The notes under the pieces were generated by a model, which worked only from the letters and a program-made list of their open reading frames with translations, did no database searches and was not told the origin of the DNA. From Siniperca chuatsi (taxonomy: Eukaryota; Chordata; Actinopteri; Centrarchiformes; Sinipercidae), in NCBI RefSeq assembly GCF_020085105.1, contig NC_058058.1, forward strand, positions 9,759,675 through 9,823,674: DNA of 64,000 nucleotides. The letters are read 5' to 3'. The translations under genes and the position numbers were made by a program. Positions 1 to 12,351 of the stretch are shown here, in pieces; the first letter of the stretch is position 1; every line of letters begins with the position of its first letter.

Positions 1-245
1 AAACTAACAAATGGGTTCTTACTTGGCAGGTAGCTCATCAATCATAATCATCATCATGTCTTGCCCTTGGTGTCTAAGAGCCAGGCTTAGGTGTTTCCCC
101 CAGCCTTCGTGCTAAGCTAAGCTAACCATCTTCTGGCTGTAGATTCATATTTAACATAAAGACATTAGAGTGATATCGATCTTCTCATCTAACTCTCAGC
201 AAGGAAGGGAATACGTGTGTTTCCCAGAACTATTCCTTTAAAGGA
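1..245. repeat. Fragment of a dispersed teleost long-TIR repeat
   Basis: This is the right-hand half of an element whose fuller copy lies at about 38595-39308. Shared blocks are the tandem GCTAAGCTAAGCTAACC motif, the 'ggctgtag...ttcatattta' segment and the closing 'cccagaactattccttta'. The copy appears to be cut by the window edge. No coding potential is seen. The identity of the family is inferred from comparison within this window and general familiarity with fish introns. Confidence 0.6.
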
Positions 246-721
246 AAACGGCTGGAGGATGATCACAGGTTGTAGAGATATTTGTGATTTTAAGAATTAT
301 TATGATTATTGTCAGCATTAGTATTAGTAGTAAAATAATTATAAAACTATATCTTTCAGAAGATGACACAGTAGAGTGACAGGGTGTAACGTCTGTCATC
401 CGTTTTTCATCTTCTTATAATTAAATCACGGAAATATCACTTCACAAAACCCTTTAGGGCTTTAAGGTGAACATGTAATTTATTCTTCCTCCTTTTGCAG
501 TCAGTGTTCTCACAGCAACTTGACTTATGACAGAGAAGTAGAACAAATGTTATTAAAGATATTTCAGATGCCAAGCCAGGGTGATAACAGCTTCTGAAAA
601 TTCAAACCAAAACAAGATTCCCAGAAACTTCCTCGTACTGTTGCATACAAAACCTCCAAACTACGTTTCTGAGTGAGTTACTGTGAATCTTATTATCACA
701 TATTTTCTTTTCATTGAACAG

Positions 722-2606
722 CACAATGCCTGAGCTGTCGTCAGTGCCCTCTTGGTGTATTTGGGACGTGTCTGTTCGGAAGCGACATCACATGTAATAA
801 TGCGACTGAGAGTTGCTACCGTGGAGAAGCACGTAAGGAAACCTCTACAACACACTGAATATACTGTGAATACACTACAAAGTTGGACATTCAACTACAA
901 CATAGAGACATGTATAATGAAATACCATTACCAAATTAAATAAATTACCATCAAAATCATGACTAATACGAACTTGGGGCTTCCTGAATACTACTTCAGG
1001 AACTTTACATTCTCATTAAAACCCACTTAAGACAAGTAATATGTATAAATAATGATGTTTTAACTACATTCTTGTCCCTGGAAAACAGCAGTGGTCAAAA
1101 CAATCTCACATCAACATCCATTATGTAGCTGTTTCGGAGCTTTCGACTTTATGACATGGTCTTCAATTGCCCAATTGCCATGTAGAAATGTTCAAACTTT
1201 CCATGAAGGTTTGAATTAAATAACATGAAAACTTTGAACATCTACAGTTCCATGGCAATTGAGCAAACTCAGTCTGCTGATGAGGACTGTGTGATACAAT
1301 CAAAAGCTCCAGAACAGCTACTAAATTAACCTTGAGGCGAGATGGTAAAAACAACACGTTTTACTTCATCAGGGAACCCCCAGCAAACCTGAAGAGATTC
1401 TAAAGAAGCTTCTTTGATGAATTTTTAATGTGGTAAAATTTGAAATGGACAACAAAATCTTGCCAAAAGAGTAACAGTCTCAACAAGGGCACATAACAGA
1501 CATGCCATGATTGAAAACAAGTTTTTTACTAGTTTTTTAAACTGAAAAGAGATTTGCATCATGAGTAATTATAAAGTCCACATTATTCTACCCATGGTGC
1601 TTATTCTGCCCAGTTGCAAAGCTATGCAGTGAGCTAAACACTCTTCCAATAAAGGTTGACGACAGGAGTTGGCCTTTGAAGTCTTCACTGGAAACAAATA
1701 TTAAACTATAAAAACAGTATTGGATAACTAATTCAATATTTAGTAATTACAAATAAGAAAACAATAAGATACCACAACCAATTCTTAGAATAAGGTATTG
1801 TAAAAAATTAACTAGCACAGTAACAAGAAACCCAGATTCACAAAAGTATAGACTTAACAGTCAAATTAATTACGCTATTGAAACAAAATATCACACGTGG
1901 ATCAAAATTAACTTCCCGTAGGAAGTAAAACACAGTAATCAATTCAGTAAACACACACATAAAGTGTGTCCACAAGAGTAAAAGTAAAAACAGTAAAAAC
2001 ATGTAACAGTTAGCGCAACAGTAAATTAATAGTTACTTAGCATGTTGTATTAGCAACACATTAGCCCAAGACAGCTAGGTTAGGTTAGCAGTGAACTGAT
2101 CACACAAAACTAAACAAATCATAAATCAACATTCCCAAAACAGATGTAATTAAAAGAGTACCTACAGATGATGAGTAGATAAAAGATGCCTGTGAATATT
2201 TGCTTGGTCACAGATCTGACAAAATGGAGGACGTAACAGTGTCAGTTAAACTGCCATGGAACTCTGTCAGTAGCGGTTGCTATGGCAACAGAATATTCAA
2301 CTCAAACCAACTGCTGGTGACAGAAAAAAAAAACGCTCCCTTTAAATTTTACATTTGCTGACGTCCTTTTTCTGTTTCCAATCCTTCCCAGAGTTCAATG
2401 CTACGCAGTCGATCACCCTGCACACCCGCGGCTGCCTGGACTCAGACCTGTGTGGGAAGACGCTGACTGGCAACATCCTGGGTGCTGGTTACACCGCCAG
2501 TTTCCAGTGTTGTACAACAAATCTGTGCAATGGAGCCACTTCTGTCCAGCTCCCTCTGACTGTGGCCCTCTGTGCTGCCGTCCTCTCCTCTCTGTGGGGC
2601 TTGTAG
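722..2606 (+). CDS. Ly6/uPAR-domain GPI-anchored protein, 3' part (exons 2 and 3)
   Basis: Two coding exons are visible, 722-832 and 2392-2606, joined in phase 1. Exon 2 begins after an AG acceptor and encodes the start of a three-finger domain (QCLSCRQC), continuing to about NNATESCYRGEA, with a GT donor at 833. Exon 3 carries the hallmark CC-x4-CN motif (QCCTTNLCNG) and ends in a hydrophobic tail (LTVALCAAVLSSLWGL) that fits a GPI-attachment signal. Two N-glycosylation sequons (NNAT, FNAT) are present. The signal-peptide exon was not found in bases 1-721 and probably lies upstream of the window. The domain family (three-finger, extracellular, GPI-linked) is clear. The orthology is not: neighbouring clic1 and ddah2 suggest the LY6G6 cluster of MHC class III, but a SPACA4/Bouncer-like fish Ly6 protein is an alternative. 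Confidence 0.85.
833..2391 (+). other. Intron of the first Ly6 gene, with repeat debris
   Basis: AT-rich intron. At about 1150-1265 an imperfect inverted repeat is visible: CAATTGCCATG plus TGTTCAAA on the left face their complements ending CCATGGCAATTG on the right. Bases 1075-1175 resemble a segment at 15840-16010 ('caaaacaatctcacat' and 'gagctttcg'), so this is probably a dispersed repeat. No exon is recognised. Confidence 0.5.
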
Positions 2607-5600
2607 GAGTTGTAGTTTCACCTGATTGGCCTCTGTTTCCATAACCCCCTAAGTTGATTTTTTCCCTTTTACTGTTTGCACTTATTCTGTTGTGAACTAA
2701 TCAGTAGGCCATAAATCAGAATACTTTACTACGATTTGTTCTATTTACCATGTATCAAAGAGCAATTCATGATGCATCATTAAAAGGAATCATTCAAACC
2801 TATTATTCTGCCTTGTGTCTCAGTTTATTTAAATGTGACTACTTTGAGGCCAAAAAATAAATAAAACAGTAAAGAATTCAGTATTTTACCACCAGAATTC
2901 AATTCCTGGCAGCGTGGAGAGGGCTTCAGAAGAGCTTTAAGAGCTTTATGTTGGGAGATAAAACAGCAATGCTTTATTTACGGGTCCCTAATTTCCTAAT
3001 AAGTGAAATCATAATGATATACTTATTTTAGTTCATTATTTGCTTTGAGTTTATAAGCACATGTTGATTTGCAGTGGAAACGTATAAAATATAACTTAAC
3101 AGCGAACTGAATGAATAAAATATGATAAATCCAAATAATTAAAACATTTTAGAGAATTTCTGAGAGGGAAGGTGCTTCTACCCATGACCTCAGTATTTCT
3201 AAACTCAACACATTGATAAAATCTATTCAGATTAGTGGTTAGCTTTTAAAATTTTATAAAATATCACAACTGTTGTTAAGTTTTCTTTCTTTTCTGTGCC
3301 TTTTGTAGCCCATTAAATTATATCCTTCATCAAGAAAATGCTTCCCTGAAAAATAAAAACTTCCAGTGACACTGCTGCAGAGCATAAATTAGTCATAAAA
3401 TCTATAGTCACAAAACAAAAACAGCTGCCTGTCCAGACCAAGTCCTGGTGTTGGACTGAAGGATGTGGGGTCAGTCAGTGTGTAAACAAACAGTTACAGT
3501 TTGAGGAAAACACTGATTCAATTCAGCACCCTGAGTAGCAAAATAAAAATATCCCTAAAAACAATGAATAGATAATTCACTTAAAAATCAAAACATTATG
3601 TCTTACAGTTCCATATCAACCATCTCCCAGATTATTATATTAATCTGTTCCACAAAGACATAAATTAAACAAGGGGTGTCTCTACCGTGGCTGATATACA
3701 GTATACGGGAGCTCCTGACTAAAATAGACTGAGCATATGTTGCTAAAACTGCTACATATGTATGTTTTTGAGAAAAAGTCAACCAATAATTTGAAACAGG
3801 CTTATATAGAAATGCATATGGGACAAGCTGACAGACAGATGAGCTACATTAGATAAGAGTGCCTTCATATATGGGTGAACTATTTCTTTAAAAAATATGA
3901 CTAATGAGCATGAGAGGCTACTGTTTTATTATTCACAGAGACACAAAACAGGTTTGTTTGCACGTAATATGCAGGACTTGTTTTGTGAGAAAGCTCTGTG
4001 CTGTGCCATGTCAAAACTTGCCAACTACAGTCTACTATGCACTATTGTTTTCTCCACAGACAATCTGATGCTCACCACCCAACCTGCAAGTCATTTCAAA
4101 ACCAAGGATGCCCTCTGGTGCATCACAAGCTGCACAAGCATTATCTAAAGTGTCTGCAAAACAGAGCAAGCATGCTTTGGACACTATATTCAATGTTTTT
4201 AAATTAGAAAAAAGTCCAACAATCAGCCAAAGTATATATTATATAATATCAGTAAAGAATATGTACTATTAAAAGTCCCTCTATAACTGGCATGCTTAGA
4301 TTTTTTGATATACAAAAATAGTTGCACCCAATTATTTACAAAAAACCCAACGTTATCAAAAACATTGAAAGAATATGTCACTTAAATTACAGATCAAAAG
4401 ACAAGAAGGCAAACATGTTGTACGTTATGTAGATCTTTATTTTTTCCCTTATTTGACGGAGTAGCAAATTCACATTTAAAGTCTGCTTTCTCAGCCAGGG
4501 TGAAAGTTCAGTCTTGACCATGGAAACAGTAGTTTGACCAAAAAAATAAATAAATAAATAAAATGAAATCTTAAGCTCAAACGCAACTAAATTAAAACTG
4601 GACTAAATACTGGTGTTTTCTAAACCTCTCAGCAGAATTACATTCTTACACTGTCTCTCATGGGTTAAATAGATGAAACTCTCCTCAAACTGTCCCCTGG
4701 AAGTTCCTCAAGGATTCCTGGAGGTCCCTGGATCGCAGTTTGGGCCTCCATAAAGGGAGCACACTGTATCTGAATTAAAGCTTTGACTCTCAGTGTTACA
4801 TTGAACTGACAGCCCAGCAGGACTTTTTCACATCTTATTTCTCCTCTGAGAGCAACAAGCAACGTAAAGCTCAATATTCCCCTCTACTGGCTCTTTACTA
4901 TACTGCAAAACATACAGTAAAGTATTGTGATGAATTTTGAACAAAATATTCATATATATTTTGTATACATTGTGGTTTCTATTTCCAGGAACAACCAACA
5001 AAGCTAAGCTGACTGTTTGAGACATACTGACATTCATTTTACCCTAAGCATGCATGTACATCTTAATTATCTCTCTCATTTTAAAGTCCCTTCCTAACTC
5101 ATTTGTGGCTTTTAACTGTGTTTACCTGAGAAAAAAAAGTCTGTAATATTTTGTAGTCCTCCATTTCAGTACTGTGGCTCAAAGGTGATTTCAAATGAGT
5201 GCAAGTTACATAAACAATGTGAGCTGTTTTTCCATTACATTAAGAAAAAGATGCACCCACTGTCCCATCTCGACTGCTGGTATGACAGTTTGCAGTGTGG
5301 GCACAAAACCTAACATGCACAATAAAAACATACACAGTAAAAACAATCATCGGACTATCGAAGTACATGGCAGACACCCACAGTACATAATACTACACAG
5401 CAGCGTCCTGCAGTGCTTATAAAAGTACAAGAAGAGCACAGGTTTTATAGATGTCACTAAGGCTGTCTTGCTTAGTACCTACTGTATTATTTTGCTGACA
5501 ATATTCACAAAAGTTCTTCTAGGCAACAGTAACCATGCCAACAGAGGATGCAGACAGTCATGACACTCTCAATAAAAGACCTTCAAGATATCATATATCT

Positions 5601-7055
5601 CGTAGAGTGTATGTATAAATTTCCTTTTGTTAGTGTTGAGGATTAATGGGATATGAGATATGGGAGTCAACTTAAGACATTTCTTTTTTAAATTCATTTT
5701 TTATTCAGTCAATAAGCATATATGTCTTTTTACTTTAAGGTCCATATGCAGATATGGAACATTTAAAGTACATTTAGGCATACATGTTCTGTATTTATAT
5801 GATAAAACCCACTGGAGACCGCACCTGAGTATGAGTCCGAGTACAGGGGGCACAAAAACAACAACTACAATATAATGCAATCCAACACAACAAGAAAGCC
5901 TCACAAAAATCACCACCAGAGTATACAAATGTATTATTTCGGCTGCTAAATTGGACTGTATTAAAATGTATGCTGCAGGTGTTCCTATCGTGTTTTCAGT
6001 TTTGTGTCTGATTAGACAGACTCAGGTCGGAGTTGTGTGTGAGGTCATCATGTACTTATAAGAATTATAAAGTTGTATGTAAACTGAGAGCCCCTGAAGT
6101 CAGGAAAAAATATATATTTTATCTTGTTGCACACGATAATAACTTGTGTGTACAAATTATTATCTTGTGGGCATAAAAAAATATCATCTTTCGGGGCCTC
6201 GAAGGCTCCATAGTTTAACACTAATTTTGCATGATGAGTACTTTTGATATTTTAAATACATTTTGCTGGTAATACTTATGTACTTTTACTCAAGTATAAT
6301 TTTGACTTTTACTTGTAACAGAGTATTTTTACACTGTGGTATTGTTCTGCATCTGAGTACTCAGTGGTGGAAGAAGCGCTCAGATCTTTTACTTAAGTAA
6401 AAGTACCAATACCATGATGTATAAGTACTCCATTACAAGTAAAAGTCATTCAACTACAGAAGTCTTATAATCAATATGTACTCAAAGTATCAAAATTAAA
6501 AGTACATAATTCTGAAAATTAGATATTTTATATTATATTTTACATTATTAGAATTATTAATACTGATCAATGCGCAAGTAGCAGGCAGTGGAGCTAATTT
6601 TTATTTTCTTATACAGTGAAGTTCGTAGTTTAGTCCAGTGGTTCCCAACCCAGGGGTCGGGCCCCTCCAAAGGGTCCCAAAATAAATCTGCGGGGTCTTG
6701 AGATGATGAACAAAGTTCTGCTACACATATCTGTCTTAATATTTTGGACTTTTCTCTAATCTTTGATTTTCTGTGAAATATTATATTATTACATATATTA
6801 TTTAGACATCTGAGACAAACCAGACCAGCCACTGGTTTAATCTTTAACAAATTGTATTTTATAGGCTGATCATATTTTTAAATGTTTTATTTAAAGTCTT
6901 AATTTGAAAAGTAACCAGTAACTACATGTGTCAAATAAATGTAGTGGAGTAGTGGAGAAGTATAAAAAAGCATAAAATGGAAATATTCAAGTAAAGATCA
7001 AACTGTACTTTAGTATCTTCAGTGAAAGTACTTAGTAACTTTCCACTGTTGCCTC
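2607..7055. other. Intergenic region between Ly6 and clic1
   Basis: About 4.4 kb of AT-rich DNA without a convincing exon. Short open frames here show no domain, no splice-site logic and no recognisable composition. Bases 4490-4550 resemble the dispersed repeat also seen near 1075 and 15960. The last 800 bases are covered by a separate repeat entry. Confidence 0.5.
2779..2784 (+). terminator. Candidate poly(A) signal of the first Ly6 gene
   Basis: ATTAAA about 175 bp after the stop codon, followed by a T/G-rich stretch. Two overlapping canonical AATAAA hexamers at 2856-2865 are an alternative. Confidence 0.4.
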
Positions 7056-7058
7056 TAC
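6240..7058. repeat. Dispersed 'TACTT/AAGTA' repeat, two facing copies
   Basis: Bases 6240-6520 and 6895-7058 contain the motif set 'acttttactcaagtat', 'agtggtggaagaagc' and 'tccattacaagtaaaagt'. The same set recurs at 31660-31835, 54228-54610, 55405-55680, 58955-59260, 59505-59650, 60300-60460 and 60880-61000. Some copies are inverted relative to each other. The family is common in teleost introns and non-coding. Confidence 0.65.
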
Positions 7059-7059
7059 T

Positions 7060-7130
7060 ACTACTTCTTCTTCTTCTTCTTCTTCTTCTACTTCTTCTTC
7101 TACTTCTTCTTCTTCTTCTTCCTCCTCTCA
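7060..7130. repeat. (CTT)n polypyrimidine microsatellite upstream of clic1
   Basis: Interrupted (CTT)n/(CTA) tract, almost purely pyrimidine on the plus strand, running into a CCTCCTCTC stretch. It lies just before the GC-richer region that precedes the presumed clic1 first exon. Confidence 0.9.
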
Positions 7131-7139
7131 GTCCGCGCT

Positions 7140-7296
7140 TTTTATTGCTGAAAGCTCAACCCGTCGTGCACCACCAGGAAATGGAGGAGCTGTGGTGATG
7201 TAGTGCAGCTGCAGCCGCCTGAGAGGCAGCAGAACTGGGAGGGGAAACGACCAGCAGGCAGCCACAGGCGTTAGCGACAACTCTCAGCACTTTGAG
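7140..7296 (+). other. clic1: Presumed clic1 promoter/5' untranslated exon
   Basis: This segment has higher GC content than its surroundings and ends in a good donor (TTTGAG|GTAGGC). An acceptor (CATCAGCAG) lies at 7571-7579 just before the coding start, so intron 1 probably sits in the 5'UTR. No TATA box was recognised. The transcription start is inferred, not seen. Confidence 0.5.
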
Positions 7297-7585
7297 GTAG
7301 GCTCTGCAGACTCAAAAAGTACCTACAATTTGATATTTTGAGCTTTAAGAAGCTGATGTTTGCGTTGTTTAACGTTTGCGCTGCTTGTGTTGCTGTTACA
7401 ATGTTTCATTTGTCATTTACTCACTGGGATTTGTAGCGGAAGATGGGCTTGGCTGCCCGAGTTTCGAACTCGTCTCGTTTCTCGTTTAGAAAATGCAACT
7501 TTGGGCTTTATTCACCTTTATTTTAACCACTTGTTTATGTCTGTTTCCCACTTTAAAAACAGGTCTCGTGCATCAGCAGGTGAAG

Positions 7586-10500
7586 ATGAGCGACGCGAAT
7601 TTGCCCAAAGTTGAACTTTTCGTGAAGGTAAGCGATTGATTGAATGGTGACCTTAAAAAACCCCATCACACCCAGAAAGTGACGTTATGTGACGTTAATT
7701 TATCTAAAAGTGTGTTTAAATGTTTGTTATCTTATCATTTCTTAAGTATTCTTAATTTGTTGTTATTACAAGCTGATAAGGTATCTCACCCTGTCAATAT
7801 GTGGCGACATAATGTCACCTTGTACGTTTTAAATGACAGTGTTTGTGTTATACTATTCATGTCAGTTAGACCACCTCTGCTGACTCACCGGGCTTATAAG
7901 TGACAGTAAGGCTAATCTAATTAAATGCACGTTAAGATAATGGGCAGCCGACTTTAATCTATATTTAGTATACTGGCCACGCAGGCTAATCCAAATTTCT
8001 TTGAGCCAAAAACAGGCTCTAATATAATATAACAAATAAGTCTTTCTCTGCCTCCCCTCATGCTCTTACACAAGTTTCCATAATGATTCCTCTGTATGAA
8101 CACGTGAACATGTGCGCCACCCTCTACTTTTTTTCTCCTCTTCTTCAGGGGTGAAAGATGTTGTTGTAACTTCTCTAAAACCTGGTTTCTGGTCAACCTC
8201 TCCAATGACACTTGATACCCTTAAATTAACATAATATATAGGTATAGTTTCACATTAGAAACAGAAAGTAACTGTTGATTTACTGTAACTGTAAGCTTAT
8301 ACTGTAGACCTTCAGACTTCAGACCACAGTGCAGATATACAGAATGGCTGAACATGACGTATGGCTTCCTGCAGCCATACAAAGAACATTTTAAAGCTGT
8401 ATAATCATTTCCTGAGTAGCCTGCAAGCTCTACTTGAATGCAAGAATGAATTATGTTGCTTCTAACGCTGCAGCTAATTATTATTTTTATTATGGATTAA
8501 TCTGCTAATTATTTTCTCCATTCATTTATTAATCTTTTGGTCATGAAATGGTCAGAAAATGTTGAAAAAGGCCCATCACCATTTTCCAGAGCCCAGTGTG
8601 ATGTCTTAAAATAGCTTGTTTTGTCAAAAACCAAAGATGCTCAGTTTATAATGTGAAAAGCAGCAAATCTGCACATTTGAGGAGCTGAAACCAGAGAAAG
8701 GTTGTCATTTTTGTTTGAAAAGTTTTGAATCAATTTATTAAAATAATTCCTGACTAATTTTCTGTCGATCAACTAATTGTATCAGCTTTAATCATTTAGT
8801 CTACAAAATGTCAGGAAATGTTTTAAAACCTAGAGCCCAATGTGTCGATTGCTGGCAACTATTTTGACAATCAGTTAATCGTTTAAAGTCATTTTTCAAC
8901 TAAAAATACCAAACATTACCTTGTTGCAGCTTCTCATTTATGAGGTTGTTGTGCTTTTCTTTACCCCATGTGATAGTAAACTGAATATTGTTGCGTTTTG
9001 GTCGGACAAAACAAGACATATGAAGATTTTGAAAAACTGTGATGTTTCACTTTTTTTTATTTATTTTTTTACATTTTATAGACCAAGTAATGAATCAATT
9101 AATGGAGAAAATATCTGGCCGATTAATCAAATAATCATTAGTTGCAGCCCTACTAACATATGAGACAAAAAAAAGCAAAAACTTTTTGAGAAGCTGGAAC
9201 CAGAGCATTTTTGGCATTTTGGCTTTAAAATTGTTATTATAATAATTGCTGATAAATTTTCTGACAATCAGTTAATCAATGTATCATGTCAGATCAAGTT
9301 GTTTTTGTCAATGCTCTTTTAAATTAAACAGAGACCTGCTGCTGACTCGAAGGGATCAAACCCTGAGTTAAAGCGTGAAGTTCATGTTTATGCTGTAGAG
9401 CAGAGAAATGTTTTGTTTTATTACTTACTTTTAGCTCATTTTCTTTGTCATTTTCTTCCTTTGTCTGTAAACAAGGTTAGGGCTCTGCATTAGGTTTCCA
9501 ACATGGTTGATGGTGGGTGTGTGTAGTAATTTTTTATTATTTTTTTCTGTGACAAATATCCTGAGTGCTGACTTTGCAGTTTGGTTAAAGAGTGAAAACG
9601 TCTGGTGCACATTTTCTTTCATTTCATATCTTTTTATTTAGTTTTTCACACAAAAAGAGAGAAAATTCAACTGAAAAGAGGCAGCAATATTCATGACGTA
9701 CTCCCCTCGTCCTTGTTTGTGCCTCTACCCAATGGCACTACGTGAGATAAACATGTAAGCAACTACATGAAGTGGTGCACATTTTCTCTGTTTTTGTGTC
9801 CCAGGCGGGGAGCGATGGTCAGAGCATCGGCAACTGTCCCTTCTCCCAGCGTCTCTTCATGGTGCTGTGGCTGAAAGGAGTCACCTTTGATGTTACCACA
9901 GTGGATATGAAGAGGTGAAAACACTGGCCTTACACGTGTGCTGCGGGTTTCTATTGGCACAACAGAGGAATGGCCGCCTACTGTTTTAATGCTCCCAAAT
10001 GTACCGTTCAGTAAAGGAACATTTCACTCAGATATCGAGTGTTAAAAGATATAAAGCTACTCTGGCATTGATTTTAGTGACAGCTGGGCAGGTCTTAGTT
10101 AGCAAACAAGTAATTTCCTGTGGTTTCAAAGTTTTGTTTTCAATTTTCCTTTCCTTTTTCCCCTTATCTTCCATCTCTCTCCTGCTGTTTAACCCCCTCA
10201 TCTCTTTTGCTGGATGTCTGTCTCTTTGTTTCTGTCTCCATCTGACTTTCTTTGTTTCTGTCCACCTTTAGGAAGCCAGACATCTTGAAGGACTTGGCTC
10301 CAGGTGCCCAGCCTCCCTTCCTGTTGTACGGCAGCGAGGTGAAAACTGACACCAACAAGATCGAGGAGTTCCTGGAGGAAAACCTCTGCCCTCCCAAGTA
10401 ATCACTCCATCCATCTGTTTTACAAATCCGTTTCATTTAGGTGTTTTTTTTTTAGAGCTGAAATGATCAACAGAAAATTAGTCAGCAACCATTTTGGTAA

Positions 10501-11991
10501 TCGATTCATCATTTAAGTCATTTTTCAAGCCAAAATACCAAACATTTCCTAGCTTCAGCTTCTCAGTCGTGAGGAATTGCTGCTTTTCTTTGTCTTATGT
10601 GATAGTAAATTGAATATTATTGGACTTTGTCAGACAAAACAAACATTTGAAGATGTATTCTTGGGTTTTTAGAAGGCATTTTTCACTATTTTCTGACCTT
10701 TTGTAGATCAAACAATTAATGGATTAATCGAGAAAATGAGTGGCAGATTAATCGATAATGAAAATAATCGTTAGTTGCAGCCCTAGTTGCCTCCTACTTT
10801 GACTTCTTGCAGTTTTTGTGTCTTCCTGTATAAACCTTCTCGGTCTAAGCTTTTTACAGTTCATATTTCATTAATGTGAATTTTTTTTTTGTGATGTGAT
10901 GATCATATGTGAATCATCATCAATCTCTCTGTTTGTTTAGGTATCCCCGTCTGGCTGCTCGTAACCCAGAGTCCAACACAGCAGGCATGGATGTTTTCTC
11001 CAAATTCTCCGCTTACGTCAAGAACTCAAACCCTCAGGCCAACGAAAGTATGTGGGTCTAATATTTCAATATAAGAAGTATAATTTGAGTCTTTACAGTA
11101 GAATAAAACTTGCTTGCTTCATCCAGACTTTGTTTTTTACTTTTCTAGTAGACACTGTTTTATTTTTGGTGGTATTTTCTGTAACAAATACTGCTGAGCT
11201 CCTCTGATGGACAGAAAACCAGCAGGGAGCATCCCAGTTAATAACATTATGGTCTGAGCTTTTCTGCCTCAGTGCAAACAGGTCACCTGCTGCCCTCTGT
11301 GTTGGGTGATCTAATTGGAAATGTCACTGTTGTTGGGTGAAAATTGTGTGTTTATTTAATCTACTCTGTTATTTCTTTTAAAAATAAATTCACTCACTCA
11401 TTTCAGCCTTTTAAACTGCATTAGTCTGAATTCAAACTATCCCTTTGGCTTTGATTACACACTGTATTTGATTATTTTCTGTGTATGCACATGCGCTCAG
11501 ATCTAGAGAAAGGCCTGCTGAAGGCTCTGAAGAAGCTGGATGACTTCCTCGGTTCCCCACTTCCTGACGAGATTGACGAGAATAGCGCTGATGAGGTCAC
11601 TTCCTCATCCCGCCCCTTCCTGGACGGCCAAGAGCTTACTCTGGCTGACTGCAACTTGCTGCCTAAGCTCCACATCGTGAAGGTAATCTTCTGTTTTAAG
11701 ATGTGCAGCACTGGGGGCCTGGGATGAATAGATTATAAATCCATGTTTTTGGTCTGAAAACTGAAGGCTTGTGTCCAGCACGGTTTGTTGATTCCATCTC
11801 TCAAACTCTTTCTCTTTTTCTCTCTCCAGGTGGTGTGTTTAAAATACAGAAACTTCAGCATCCCTCAGTCTCTGACAAACCTCTGGAGGTACCTGAACGC
11901 TGCGTATGCCAGGGAGGAGTTTGCCTCCACCTGCCCAATCGATGACGAGATCCACATCGCCTACTCGTCTGTAGCTAAAGCTCTCAAGTAG
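7586..11991 (+). CDS. clic1: Chloride intracellular channel protein 1 (CLIC1), 242 aa
   Basis: Six coding exons: 7586-7627, 9805-9914, 10272-10397, 10941-11047, 11501-11682, 11830-11991. All have GT-AG borders and add up to 729 nt. CLIC proteins have a GST-omega-like fold, exist in soluble and membrane-inserted forms, and are glutaredoxin-like. The N-terminal thioredoxin-like half carries the redox motif CPFS with Cys25 (human Cys24). The all-alpha C-terminal half contains [20 protein letters not shown] and ends [10 protein letters not shown]...VAKALK, close to human CLIC1 (241 aa). Human Cys59, which pairs with Cys24 in oxidised CLIC1, is Ala60 here (LAPGAQPP), as in other CLICs such as CLIC4. 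I call it CLIC1 from the C-terminus, the length and the Ly6/ddah2 neighbourhood. A CLIC paralogue remains a remote alternative. Confidence 0.95.
8455..9300. repeat. Dispersed 'ATTAATCGATTAATC' repeat, tandem degenerate copies
   Basis: Within clic1 intron 1 at least two copies of a teleost repeat are arranged one after another. Recognisable parts are 'gtcagaaaatgttgaaaa', 'cccatcaccattttccagagcccag', 'tgtgatagtaaactgaatatt' and 'gttgcagc'. Related copies are at 10448-10790, 31340-31600, 44280-44430, 48715-48880, 56645-56985 and 56990-57250. Confidence 0.65.
10448..10790. repeat. Dispersed 'ATTAATCGATTAATC' repeat in clic1 intron 3
   Basis: One fairly complete copy. It starts near 'agagctgaaatgatcaac', contains 'gatagtaaattgaatatt' and ends 'aatcgttagttgcagccct'. 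Its ends are loosely complementary (imperfect inverted termini), which suggests a non-autonomous element. Confidence 0.6.
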
Positions 11992-12169
11992 GAGGACAAG
12001 GATGCACAAGTCATGAATACACCAGCAGAACAACATACAAAAGCACAAAAACAACACACATTTACATCACTTGCACATGCAGAGCATTCACTCTGTAAGC
12101 AACTTGGTCGATCTGTTTCTCAAGTGGCTTTTTGTGCTGCTTTAAAAGTGGATATCACCTTTTGATAAT

Positions 12170-12351
12170 AAGACGGTGTAGTCCCTCATTCGTCCAAGAG
12201 TGTTCAACGTAGAAAAGGTTTCAGTCGTAGTCATCTGGACACTGTTTTCAGAATCGAGACGTTTCACAATTGAGAATGACTTCCGGATGGGAGCCGAAAC
12301 GTCTTGATTCTGAAAAGTGTCCAGATGACTACGACTGAAACCTTTTCTACG
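12170..12351. mobile_element. Foldback (hairpin) element, copy 1
   Basis: An 182-bp unit made of a unique head (cggtgtagtccctcattcg) followed by two complementary arms. The left arm starts GTAGAAAAGGTTTCAGTCG and the right arm ends CGACTGAAACCTTTTCTACG. The left arm has an internal deletion of about 24 bp relative to copy 2. The unit is flanked by ACCTTTTGATAAT (12157-12169) and ACCTTTTTATAAT (12352-12364), a 13-bp target-site duplication with one mismatch. It has no open reading frame. See the second copy at 28612-28813. Confidence 0.75.

Noticed and set aside
11-60. Start codon at base 11 as the missing exon 1 of the first Ly6 gene
   Set aside because: The encoded peptide is polar and Ile-rich rather than a signal peptide, and it lies within a dispersed repeat.
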